Source: Talpa occidentalis
Taxonomy: Eukaryota; Chordata; Mammalia; Eulipotyphla; Talpidae
Assembly: GCF_014898055.3 (NCBI RefSeq)
Contig: NW_023605083.1
Location: 65,589,715-65,653,714, forward strand
Length of the DNA stretch: 64,000 bases
Reading direction: 5' to 3'
Shown: one piece after another, positions 1 through 9,535 of the stretch
How positions within the stretch are numbered: position 1 is the stretch's first letter
How the letters are laid out: every line of letters begins with the position of its first letter
Notes under the pieces: model-generated
What the model was told of the DNA's origin: nothing
Database searches by the model: none
The model's input: the letters and a program-made list of their open reading frames with translations, nothing else
Made by a program: the position numbers and the translations under genes

Positions 1-998
1 GCTAGAAGAATGCTCAGCAAGGTGGTTTCATCAGAGCAGGATTAGGTGGTTCTCCAGAGCAGCTGTGGCTTCCCTACCATCCAGAGTTTCCCTGCATGGC
101 ACCCAGGTGCCATCCTGAAGAGGAACTGGGGGTAGCAGGCAGAAAACCATCATCTTAGAGGTGGGACTTTTATTCTCCAAGAGAGTGAGAAATTCCTGAA
201 AGGCCTATTTAAATTATTAGCTCACACTAAGTAGAAGTTGAATAGAAATCAGTCTGCATTTTATCTGGTAACTGACACAAAGAACTTGACAAAGCCATGC
301 ACTGCAGTGTTGATGTGCGATTTTGTTCAAGATCCTGTCGCATTAGTTACCGGTGTCTCCAGGAGTGAAAGCCAGATCTTCATTTCTTCAAACCATGGTT
401 TTATGCTGACTGCAGACATGGCTCATCAGCATGATTGACTGATGCTGTGTGAGGTCCTCCCCACCCCTCCCACCAGCCATGATCAGGCTGTGGCTTCTGT
501 GTTCCCTTGGTCATCTTAGGATAACAGGGACAGGCATGCCCATCACTCCTGTTTGTGCAACACATTCCTTTACATCCACTGCTTCTATTTAGAGAGATTT
601 TTTAAAATAAGAAAAGGTGTAAAGTATATGAGCACACATATCTTCACTATCCCAATGAACAAAGACTAAGCTTTTGGCATTTTTTCCCCTTGCCTTTTGA
701 AACATGGTTGAAACACGCAGATGGAATTTCTGTCCCCTTGAACCATTATCCCCGGACCCATTTTTTTTCCAACCTTTTCTGGAAGCAACAGGTTCACACA
801 TGTGATGTAAATTCTTCTAGGCCATTTAAAAACTATGTACACAGATGCACGCATCCATGCAAACTACAAAATATGTTGGGGTGTGTTAAAATCTAATCAA
901 ACGATATTCAACTGTATATATAATTTGATGATCGAATGTCCTCTCAATCTTAATGAGACTATGTGTTAATGAGTCTAGATATTTATCTGCAAACATTT
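1..998. other. Intergenic, no feature recognised
   Basis: This is A+T-leaning unique sequence downstream of TNC. Short open frames here (60-70 codons, both strands, overlapping) have no recognisable domain and look like chance. I see no repeat that I can name. Confidence 0.5.
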
Positions 999-1007
999 TG
1001 TTTTCCT

Positions 1008-1276
1008 ATTTTTTTTAAAGATTTATTTATTTGTTTATACAAGCACTGGGTACAATCAGAAGCGCGGGAGGGTGAGAGAATTCACCAGAGCCAGAGCGGG
1101 GAACAGAACAGGCAGACTGACGAAATACACTGCTGAGGGGAGCAGCAGGCATGGCACGAGAGGTCTGTCACGTCATGTGGGACCCTCGCCGGTGGCCAGG
1201 AATTGAACCGGCACTGCAGAGGCTGTGGGCAGCTTCGCAGCCCAGCGCTCAACTGCTGCGCCACCAGGGGAAGCCC
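1008..1276 (-). mobile_element. tRNA-derived SINE, full length
   Basis: The head (GGGCTTCCCCTGGTGGCGCA) lies at the right and the (A/T)-rich tail at the left, so the element is on the minus strand. The Pol III A box (TGGCGCAGCAG) and a B box (degenerate, GGTTCAATTCC) are visible. A perfect 10-bp target-site duplication, TTGTTTTCCT, flanks it (998-1007 and 1277-1286). It belongs to the 'GTTGAGCGCTGGG' head subfamily. Confidence 0.9.
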
Positions 1277-1329
1277 TTGTTTTCCTCTTGATGGCCATTT
1301 TTTCCCCCTAGTTTTTGTATTTGTAGCCA

Positions 1330-1490
1330 GATTTCTCTGTACATGGATGTCTCTGGACGTGTTTGTCTGGGCAGTCATGTCTGTCTTTGTGGCTGCTGAG
1401 TTCTCTGAGGTCAGGTGCTGTTTAATTTGTCTCTGTTTTGCCAGTGGCCGACACATAATGTTGAGATAAATGATACCTACATGAACAAAT
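1330..1490 (+). mobile_element. L2 LINE 3' end remnant
   Basis: The stretch follows the L2 3'-end pattern: 'ctctgaggtcaggtgctgt', later 'gccgacacataatgttgag', ending 'atgaacaaatga'. It is degenerate, as expected for an ancient element. Assigned from memory of the consensus. Confidence 0.45.
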
Positions 1491-1594
1491 GAAACGCCTG
1501 CATTCCTCCCCCTGCTTTCCCAAACTAGCTTCCTCCCTCACCCCAGCCTGATGAGAATGAAGGGAATTCCCTGCCACAGCTTGGCACGCACATT

Positions 1595-1765
1595 ACTCAC
1601 AGTATGTCATTTAACCACCACAGCCTCCCGAGAGAGCCATTTTGCAAGTGATAAAATGAAGCTTAGAAAGTGAGGGGTTCGATCCATCACACAGTTGTTG
1701 GGAGTGGAGGTGAGATTCGAACTCAGGTCAATCCAAGTGCAGAGCCCTCTCCTCTCTGCTGCTGT
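1595..1765 (+). mobile_element. MIR SINE remnant
   Basis: It shows the MIR order of motifs: 'gcaagtgataaaatgaagct', then 'gattcgaactcaggtcaatc', then 'gtgcagagccctctcc'. It is diverged and has no target duplications, consistent with an ancient mammalian SINE. Confidence 0.55.
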
Positions 1766-1941
1766 TCAGACAGTGTAATTTGCTGATATGGAAAATGTTG
1801 ATCTTTTGCTGTTGTAAAGATGACGTGAGCTTTGACGATTCTCTCCCCTTCAGTGAAGTCTCTCTTTCCCTTGGAGTCTGGGGAAATCACCTTCATTAAT
1901 TATCCCACAGCTTTGACTAATTAACCCACATCCTTCTCTCT

Positions 1942-2264
1942 CTCTTTCTTTTTTTTTAAATCCTTTTTTTTTAATAGAGGCATGTTTTATTTATTTATTT
2001 GTTTGTTTTGTTTATACAAGCACTGGGTACAGTCAGAAATGCAGGAGGGTGAGGGAATTCACCAGAGCCAGAGCGTGGAGCAGAGCAGGCAGAAGGACCG
2101 AAGTACACTGCTGAGGGGAGTAGCGGGCGGCAGGAGAGGTCTGCACACCATGTGGGACCCTCCTCCGGTGGCCTGGGAGCACCCGGGGATCGAACCGGCA
2201 CCGCAGAGGCCGCGGGCAGGTTCGCAACCCAGCACTCAACCGCTGCGCCACCGGGGAGGCCCCT
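1942..2264 (-). mobile_element. tRNA-derived SINE with 3' extension
   Basis: This is a minus-strand full-length SINE. A 15-bp duplication, CACATCCTTCTCTCT, flanks it at 1927-1941 and 2265-2279. After the usual (AAAC/AAAT)n tail it continues, on the minus strand, with ACATGCCTCTATT and then a poly(A). The copy at 63364-63682 has the same extension and the same head variants (gcgaa-ctgcccgcggcctc; ggccaccgg/aaggaggg). The two therefore belong to one lineage. Confidence 0.92.
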
Positions 2265-2489
2265 CACATCCTTCTCTCTTGAGCCTTGTGTCTACATATT
2301 AGAATCCTGTAGTGTTAGCAGGGGGGTCTGGTATCCGTAAGACCGACCTTATAACTTTAGACATGAAAACCAGGCTCTGGGGCCCAGGATATGTGCTCTG
2401 GTGACAGCGAGGATTAGAGGCGTAGCTAGACCAAGAGCAGGTCTTCTGGGTTCTGGGACTGGGTCTGGTGCCCTTGGCTGTGTCTTTTG

Positions 2490-2614
2490 TGCAAGCTTTT
2501 TTTTTTTTTTTTTGTGGGACCCTCGCCAGTGGCCGGGGATTGAACTGGCGCTGCAGAGGCTGCGGGCAGCCTCGCAAACCCAGAGCTCAACCACTGCACC
2601 ACCAGGGGAGGCCC
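2490..2614 (-). mobile_element. Short SINE: tRNA-like head plus poly(A)
   Basis: On the minus strand this is the GGGCCTCCCCTGGTGG head, A box, B box-like GTTCAATCCCC and GAGGGTCCCAC, then directly a poly(A) of about 18. The whole 3' body found in the long copies is absent. A perfect 15-bp duplication, TGGCTGTGTCTTTTG, flanks it (2475-2489 and 2615-2629), so it is a complete retroposition event rather than a deletion remnant. Confidence 0.9.
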
Positions 2615-2629
2615 TGGCTGTGTCTTTTG

Positions 2630-5600
2630 GATTATTCTTTGGGGCTGGCTCTCCTCCACCTGGGCTGGGTGGTGTGTATCTTTGCTGTTTCACAGATTTC
2701 TGGGCAGTGAAAAAAGGCCAGCGCTGGGGGAAGGAAGGGGCATCACAGAAACCCAAGAACATGAAGTCCTGCTTGGAAAACTCCAGAAGAAAGCTCCAAG
2801 TGACCATGAATCTGCTGGACTAAGCTCAGAGGAGACAGCTGCCTTGACTGCAGTGACAGTGGGCTGACTGCTATACCACCCCATGGCGGGACCCCATTGA
2901 AAACATCACAGCCTGGCCCACTGGTGCCGGTGTTGGCGGGTCTGATCTCTAGCATGGGGGCTGTTCAGAGGTAAGGCTCCTGCCCTCTTCAGACACCCCC
3001 CTCTCCAACACACCATCTGCAAGGTCCACGTCCAAGGGGAATAGGGAGCCCGTGATGAGTGACAGTCATTTGGGGGCAGGGCGTGGGCTGACTCCATGAC
3101 CGGTAACTGGCATTTCTACCATGCTGTCCTGCCTCTCTGGAATGGGCATTGGACTTCCTGCTCTGCCTGCCCTCAGCAGAGGGCCCTCAAGACTTGTGGT
3201 GTTCCTTAAATGTGAACATGCTCTGCACACCAGAGCATTGCTGGGCTTACTTTTCATTTTTTCCCATTTTCACCTGCACCTCCCCCCTACTTCCCCTCTC
3301 GCTCCCTTCTTGGATGCCTCAGATCTATGGTCAGCTTTCAAAGGTTTATTTTAAAGTGTGTCTTTGACGCTTTGCTTGGCTTCTCTATATTGAACTTTTT
3401 TTCTAAATGACCAGAAGCGGAGCATCCTGCCCATGCTGACCGGGAGTCCTTTCCCTTCAGGCCCTGAAAATAGATAACAGATCAGAGAGACAGTCCCCGT
3501 GTGTGCAGGAAAAGCTGGGGCCACCAAGGACACAGGGCCACTGTGAGTCTGAGGCACTGGGCACATCTCTGCCCAGATGCTGCTGGTGAGCCTGCGCTGT
3601 GTGTGATGCTTTTCCAGCCCCTGCTGCCAGCAGCCATCAAGTTCACACCTTCAGGGTGAATTGTTGGCCTGGGACCTGGGGTGCAGCCTCATTGGCCCCT
3701 GGCTGGGTGGTTGGTTGGCCAGTACATGGGGTTGGGAAGGCCACAATGCCAGAGTCTTGGTTCTGGTCCCTAATGGTCTCCCTTTTGTCATCTGTAAAGT
3801 GGGGAGAGGAGCTTGCAAGGTTGTTTGAGAAGCAAATGAGTTCATTATGAAAACTGCTTAGCAGATTGAAAATGGGCAGCTGTCAGGAAAGCTGTGGTTT
3901 TCATGCCCTATCCCATGTGTGAGAGATGACTCTGGGCACTTGCAGAAGGGCTGAGTCAGAACTTTGACTTGTGGCTTCCCTGGTGACCCCATTTCAGGAG
4001 CGGCTACAGGAATGTCCCTTCTTCTCTGCCTGGCCTTTTAGCTGGCTTAGCAGAGGCCCACAGACTCCGGTAAGGCAGATCCCAGCCACCGCTGTTGCCT
4101 TAAGGCCTGTTGGCGGGACTCCGCCATCTTGATCACCAGCCCCGGAAGTCTGAAATTTTAAGCTGTTTCATGACTTGTTCCCGTCTGGTACAAATTGACC
4201 TCACTGGCTTGATCTTATAAAGCACCGCTGGCTCTCACTATCACCACAATGAGCTTCTGCCTCAGCTTATCAGGCCTAAACCAGAGCGCGAGACAGACTT
4301 GGGAGGTGTCCCAGGAAGCAGGAGTGAGGGCATGGGGAGGCAGAGATGGGGCCAGGAAAGGCCAGCATGTACATGTGTTCATTTCTGGCTGTGGGCAAAT
4401 GTGACTCAGTGCCCTAGCACTTGTGAGAAGGTCCTATGGGGTCATCCTGTGGAGGGAGACAGACCTGGGCATTCATCTAGTGTATGCATCCCTCATTCAA
4501 CTAATGAGGACCCCCAGTGAGGTCCCAGCTACACTTTGCAAATGCTCCTGCTTAGAACCAAGTGTCTTCCTTGAACCCTGATGCAGGGAAATGGAAAGCT
4601 GGAGGCACAGCTTGAAGGAGCACCCACCCATGGCAGCCCCACTGGCAGGTGCAAAGGACTCCCCAGGTGTCTGCTGAAGCTGCTGTGTTGAGCAAGCCAT
4701 GACCCACGCTGGGCCTGGGTCACACTGGAGAGGAGGTTCTCACGCCACCTTCTCAGAAGGGGCTTTCCTGGCACCCAATCCCAGGGAGCCTAACTGTGTT
4801 TACTCTATGCCATGCCACATCTCTGTCTGTGTCCCTTCTCTGGCAGCCTGGCCAGTGTTGCCTAAAACCTACCTGCCCGTGCTCGTGAACAGGTATGAGG
4901 ATGGGTGCACACAAGGCTTTGACCAGACATGGGCTAGGGTCATGACAAAGGAAGAGGGGCCAATGCCAGCCCAGGAAGCAGGTGCCAGAGAAGGGTCAGG
5001 GGGGTGCCGGTGTTGGTGGGCAGGGGATATGGGTGCAGACTCAGCAGGCAAGTGTGCCACTAGCAGGAGGGGGCACTTAGGAGCCCCTTGTTATTTCTGC
5101 AGACAAAGCGGGGCTGGTAGGAGGCTCTCCTGGGAACAGACAGGACACACCCGCCGCCTGGGCCTGCTTTGCCATTTTAAGGGCACTTCCCTGGGTTCTG
5201 CCTGGGTTCTGCTCCCTTGGTGTGGCCACACCAATGACATCATCCTCACCAGAGGCTGGGGGAAGTGGTGCTTTCATGCACACCTCCACGAAGAGGCGTG
5301 CCCTCTGGCTGCAGTTCCCTCTGAAACCCCAATGGCAATGGATTCAAGGACCTGGAAAGAGACTCTTTATGAGTCTTGTCTCAAAGGGGAAGCAGCCTGC
5401 AGCGGCCTGCGGCGGCTCATGGAATTTCAGAGGCGGAGATGCAGAACAGCAGCGCAGGACCTTTCATGGACCATAGTTTTCCAAGCCCCAGGTAAAGAGT
5501 GGCCACTTCTCTATGTGGTCAGGAGCTAGGGCTGCAGTTACTTCCTTTGAAATGACCTCATGATTCTACCTGTTTTCCACTCAGAGCGAAAAGCTTAGGT

Positions 5601-6332
5601 CAGCCAGTGCTTGCACATGCGCTGGTCTGCCTTGTAGGCAGAGAATACAAAGTGTGTGCCCTCTTGCCTTAGGGGGTCTTTTTCTAAGCCAGTTCCAGCA
5701 ATAAATGGCTTTTATTGTTTATATAGTCAAGTCCTGTGCTTCCTGACATGGGAGTGAGTGGCTGTAGGAAATTGATTTTCCCCTTCTCATCACAGTCAGG
5801 GTCTGCTCTGTGTGCCCAATACCATCGTCAGCATCTGCAGAATATGATACAGCCATCTGCATGGTTCTCAGATGCTGGCTTCTAAATTAAAGTATTCCGT
5901 TTGGATTCTAATTGCATTAACTAAAGCGCCTCCTCAGTAGAGCCATTTTGAAGTGCCTCGGTTTCCTCCCCTGTAATGGCCATGATGCTGTTATTTACTG
6001 TATAGGCTTTTGTGAGGACTAAGTGAGTCCCTTTCACGGAGTGCTTACAACAGCACCTGGCATCTCCGCAGATTTATTCTAAGTGTTTGATGTGAATTCT
6101 TTGTGTCATCACTCATTTGAAGATGGAGGATCTGAGGAAGCGAGGGTAGATGTCACTTTCAATCTAGGGGGCTCCAAGTGGGAAATCTGTGTGTAGTTTT
6201 ACGTTTTAAATGTTGTTCTATTTTACTTTTTTTGGCAGAAGGATTTTCAATGGTTTGTGGAGTAAATAAAATGCAACATTGAACCACTGGATGAGAAAGA
6301 GAAGAGAACATGGAAGGAACTAGAAGATCATT
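2630..6332. other. Intergenic, mostly unassigned
   Basis: No gene is recognised. A long open frame at 4699-5529 (+, 276 codons, ATG start) has no recognisable domain, signal or homology, and sits in G+C-richer unique sequence. An AATAAA occurs at 5700-5705. Around 5940-6150 there is MIR-like sequence (gcctcggtttcctcccctgt; cagcacctggcatct). The rest shows nothing I can name. Confidence 0.45.
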
Positions 6333-6446
6333 AGCTAGATTGTTAACTACATTGTTAACTAGATTACTATCTAGATTGTTAACTAGATCACAGACTAGAT
6401 TGCTAACTAGATTGTTAAGTAGAGTACTAGCTAGATTGTCAACTAG
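6333..6446. repeat. Degenerate 12-bp tandem repeat
   Basis: About nine to ten imperfect copies of a 12-bp unit near ACTAGATTGTTA run in a row. Because 12 is a multiple of three, every frame stays open and reads as a four-residue repeat (T-R-L-L on the plus strand). This explains the short basic open frame at 6310-6528, which I do not consider a gene. Confidence 0.8.
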
Positions 6447-7035
6447 ATTATGTGAAGGTCACAACAATGAGACCATGGGGATAAGTGGGCAGAGTTCGTC
6501 CTTGCTTTTCTTGCAGTTAAGATGGTGAGAGAACATACTGGATGACATGTATTCATCACACTTCTGACCATAGCGTCAAATACACAATCACCTGCAGAAT
6601 AAACTCATGGGGAGGGGGGAAGATGCAAGAAAAGTATATATGATGGGGGGTTTGTGCTGTGTAAATGAGCACAATTTACTGTGTCTGCATGTCCTGCTTT
6701 TCTGATGAATAGCTGATAATGGTGTGAATCTTCTGTGACTCCTCTCGAAGACTGGAACTTTGCTTTTTTGGAGCTAAAATACCTACTTAGAAATCCGTGT
6801 ATGTGAAATGTAGTGGGAGTGCTAACTGCCTCTCCCAACAGCAGAGACACACTCAAATCCTAGACTTTCTTCCCACTCCTCTGCCCCTAACTCTTGAGCT
6901 ACCTGAACCCAAGTCCCATGAACGTACCTGCTTTCTCCTACTTAACTGAGAGTCATCTTACCAGTTCCACCAATTGACCAGCCAAGCAAATGGCTATTAT
7001 TTGCTTTGTGTGAAGTATGTTTTTTTATTACATCG

Positions 7036-7151
7036 CACTGAGTACCAACTATATGCCACATGCCCCCTGGGATACCATATACACATGATTGCATTTATTG
7101 CAGTTATTTGAGGTAGCTACTATAATTTCTGACTTATAAAGGAAACTTTTT
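7036..7151 (+). mobile_element. MIR remnant, left part, split by L1 insertions
   Basis: The sequence follows the MIR pattern (gagtaccaactatatgccac; gaggtagctactataattt; cttataaaggaaact). The pattern resumes at 8664 (gaggaaact; gaccttaagcaaggtcgcat), on the far side of two L1 fragments. Confidence 0.55.
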
Positions 7152-8112
7152 AATTTTATATATTTTTACATCATTTTTAATTTTTGCACAATGTATGCAT
7201 TTTCATCTTGGTTATAGTCCCCATACAATTCCCACCCCCCGCCTTGGTTTGGTCCTACACCTTCTCCCCACCCCCAGTGTCTCTGGTTTATAGTTGCTTG
7301 TTGATTTTTTTACTTTATTAGTCTCTTTCCTGGTCCCTTATTTAGGTTTTCTAAATCCCTGCTATGAGTGAGACCATATGGTATTTTTCTTTTTCTTTCT
7401 GGCTTATTTCACTGAGCATGATCCCTTCCAGCCCCATCCATGTTGCTACAAATTGCATGAGTTTATCTTTCTTGATTGCTGGGTAATATTCCATTGTGTA
7501 AATGTACCACATCTTCTTGATCCAGTCATCTATTTTTGGGCATTTGGGTTGTTTCCAAAGCTTAGCTACTGTAAATAGTGCTGCTATAAACATAGGGGTG
7601 CAGGTGCCCTTTGGAATTAATGTTTCTGTGTCTTTTGGGTAAATACCTAGGAGTGGAATTGCTGGATCACATGGAAGCTCCATCTTTTAGTAGGCTGCGG
7701 AATCTCCGCACAGCTTTCCATAATGGTTGGACCAGTTTGCACTCCCACCATCAGTGCAGGAGAGTTCCTTTTTCTCTACATCCTTGCCAACATTTGTTGT
7801 TGCTATTTTTTTTTATATGTGCCATTATCACTGGTGTGAGATGGTATCTCATTGTAGTTTTGATTTGCATTTCCCTGATTACAAGTGATGCTGAACATTT
7901 TTTCATATGCCTGTTGGCCATTAGCATTTCCTCTTTGAAGAAGTTTCTTTTTAGCTCTTCTGCCCATTTTTTGACTGGGCTATTTACTTTGTTTTTGTTG
8001 AGTCTCATCAGCTCTTTGTAGATTCTGGTGATCAGTGCTTTATCATTAGTGTTGTGTGCAAAATTTTTCTCCCAATCGGTGGGGTATCTCTTTGTTTTGG
8101 TTACTGTCTATG
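7152..8112 (-). mobile_element. L1 LINE, 5'-truncated
   Basis: This is a minus-strand L1 with the end of ORF2 and the 3' UTR. The minus strand encodes a typical ORF2 C-terminus ([60 protein letters not shown]). It is flanked by AGGAAACTTT-type copies at about 7140 and 8114. The residual 110-codon open frame is only the end of a truncated ORF2, so the element is not active. Confidence 0.88.
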
Positions 8113-8176
8113 GAGGAAACTTTAAACAAAATGGCTGTCCTGAGGCCTTACTGCTCCATGCATCTGCCCTAGCTTT

Positions 8177-8663
8177 TTTTTTTAATTTCCCCCAACATAT
8201 TTGAAGTGAATATGCTGTAAACATTAAATAGGAGCCTTACTTTCACTCTTTAAGAATTTTTCTCACCACTCCTAACATCTCCCTTTGATCCTTCTACCTT
8301 CTCCCTCTTAACCTGAGAAATGCCTTTGCTTATTAGCATCTTCTAGTTTTTGTAAGTATTTAACATGGCAGAATCACACTATGTGTATGTTCGATGTTTT
8401 GCTTTGTTAGAATTCCCTCCAACTCCTTCCATTTTACTGAGAATGCAACATTTCCCCTTTGTTCGTGGCTGAGTAATATTCCACTGTGAGTTTAGACCAC
8501 AGCATCTTGATCCAGCCTCCTGTCTGTGGGCAGGCAGGTAGCTCTCAGGTCCTGGCTGTTGTGAGGAAGGGTGCCTTATACATGATAGGGCATCCTGTTT
8601 TTTCAGTTGGTTTCACATTCTTTGGCAAGATCACTAAGAGTGGCATTGCTGGGTCCCACGGCA
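8177..8663 (-). mobile_element. Older L1 LINE fragment
   Basis: The tract starts with poly(T) on the plus strand. It shows the same L1 landmarks as the neighbour in a diverged form: gctgagtaatattccactgt, catcttgatccagcctcctg, gtggcattgctgggtcccac. It ends beside another AGGAAACTTTTTAAAG. It is older than the L1 at 7152-8112, judged by divergence. Confidence 0.75.
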
Positions 8664-8760
8664 GAGGAAACTTTTTAAAGACCTTAAGCAAGGTCGCATA
8701 GCCAGCCCTGTCATAGAGCCAGAGCGGGAAACCGCTGATTTATTTCATTCATTTCACATA
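8664..8760 (+). mobile_element. MIR remnant, right part
   Basis: It continues the MIR pattern interrupted at 7151: gaggaaact, then gaccttaagcaaggtcgcat, agccag, and a degenerate end. Together the two parts give one ancient MIR that served as the landing site for the L1 copies. Confidence 0.5.
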
Positions 8761-8982
8761 TTGCTGTTTTGCCTGCCAGGTGCTGCTGATATGTGCTATG
8801 CAAAGAAATAGCTCCTGCCCCCGACACACCTGGTCAGGAAGGCAATTTCCTGAGTCTGTCTACTGGCCTTATATAATCCATGTCCAGCCTCAGTGTTAAC
8901 ATGTGTTACATGATGTCCATGAGGCCCTTTAAATTCCACATGATTTAAATTCCACACAAAGACTCAGGATTTGGAACTAATG

Positions 8983-9020
8983 GGGAAGAAGGGTAAATAA
9001 AGGGAAGAAGGGTAAATAAA
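8983..9020. repeat. 19-bp tandem duplication
   Basis: The 19-mer GGGAAGAAGGGTAAATAAA occurs twice head to tail (8983-9001 and 9002-9020), exactly repeated, immediately before the SINE tail at 9033. Confidence 0.9.
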
Positions 9021-9032
9021 GCGTTGTTTGCT

Positions 9033-9264
9033 GTTTTTTCTTAAAGATTTATTTATACAAGTACTGGGGTACAGGCGGGCGGGTGAGAGAATTCACCAGA
9101 GACGGTGGGAGTAGAAGAGGCAGAAGGACCGAAATACACTGCTGAGGGGAGCAGCGTATGTGGGCATCTCCCTGACTAGCCGGGAATTGATAGCCGCACT
9201 GCTTGAGGCTGACGAACAGCTTCACAGCACTGCGCTCAACCCGATGAGCCACCAGGGAGGCCCC
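9033..9264 (-). mobile_element. tRNA-derived SINE, diverged copy
   Basis: On the plus strand it begins with a T-rich tail and AAAGATTTATTTATACAAG, then the body (gagagaattcaccagag; gaaatacactgctgaggg), and ends at GAGCCACCAGGGAGGCCCC. The head is diverged (B box near ccgggaattgatagccg). No clear target duplication was found. Confidence 0.8.
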
Positions 9265-9355
9265 CGCTCCGCTCCTACTATTAGGGTCAGAGACACGCCT
9301 CAAGCAGTGTGGTTATCAGTTCCCGGCTGGTGGGAATGCATAGAGCTTGGCCCAC

Positions 9356-9446
9356 ACCAGGCAGACACACCAGGCAGACACACCAGGCAGACACACCAGG
9401 CAGACACACCAGGCAGACACACCAGGCAGACACACCAGGCAGACCT
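9356..9446. repeat. 13-bp minisatellite, seven units
   Basis: Six perfect head-to-tail copies of ACCAGGCAGACAC, plus one copy imperfect at its end (9434-9446). The array lies inside the body of the older SINE-like element whose head is at 9447-9535. Because 13 is not a multiple of three, all frames give the same 13-residue repeat, which creates spurious repetitive open frames. Confidence 0.95.
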
Positions 9447-9535
9447 GCTGCAGCGTGGCTCCCTGGCCGGGGATCGAACTCACACCGTGGTGGTGATCGT
9501 GCTGAGAACTAACCCCTAGGCCACCAGGGAGGCCC
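9447..9535 (-). mobile_element. SINE head of an older subtype
   Basis: On the minus strand it reads GGGCCTCCCTGGTGGCCTAG, then GGGTTAGTTCTCAGCACGAT and a B box GAGTTCGATCCCC. This differs from the 'GTTGAGCGCTGGG' heads elsewhere. The body is replaced by the 13-bp tandem array at 9356-9446. Confidence 0.65.

Noticed and set aside
7351..8008. Protein-like frames with [12 protein letters not shown] and related sequences
   Set aside because: They are the C-terminal end of L1 ORF2 in a truncated element, not host genes. The frames near 27397-28031 have the same explanation.
9356..9446. Possible CRISPR-like direct repeats
   Set aside because: The units are contiguous 13-mers without spacers, in mammalian DNA; this is a minisatellite.
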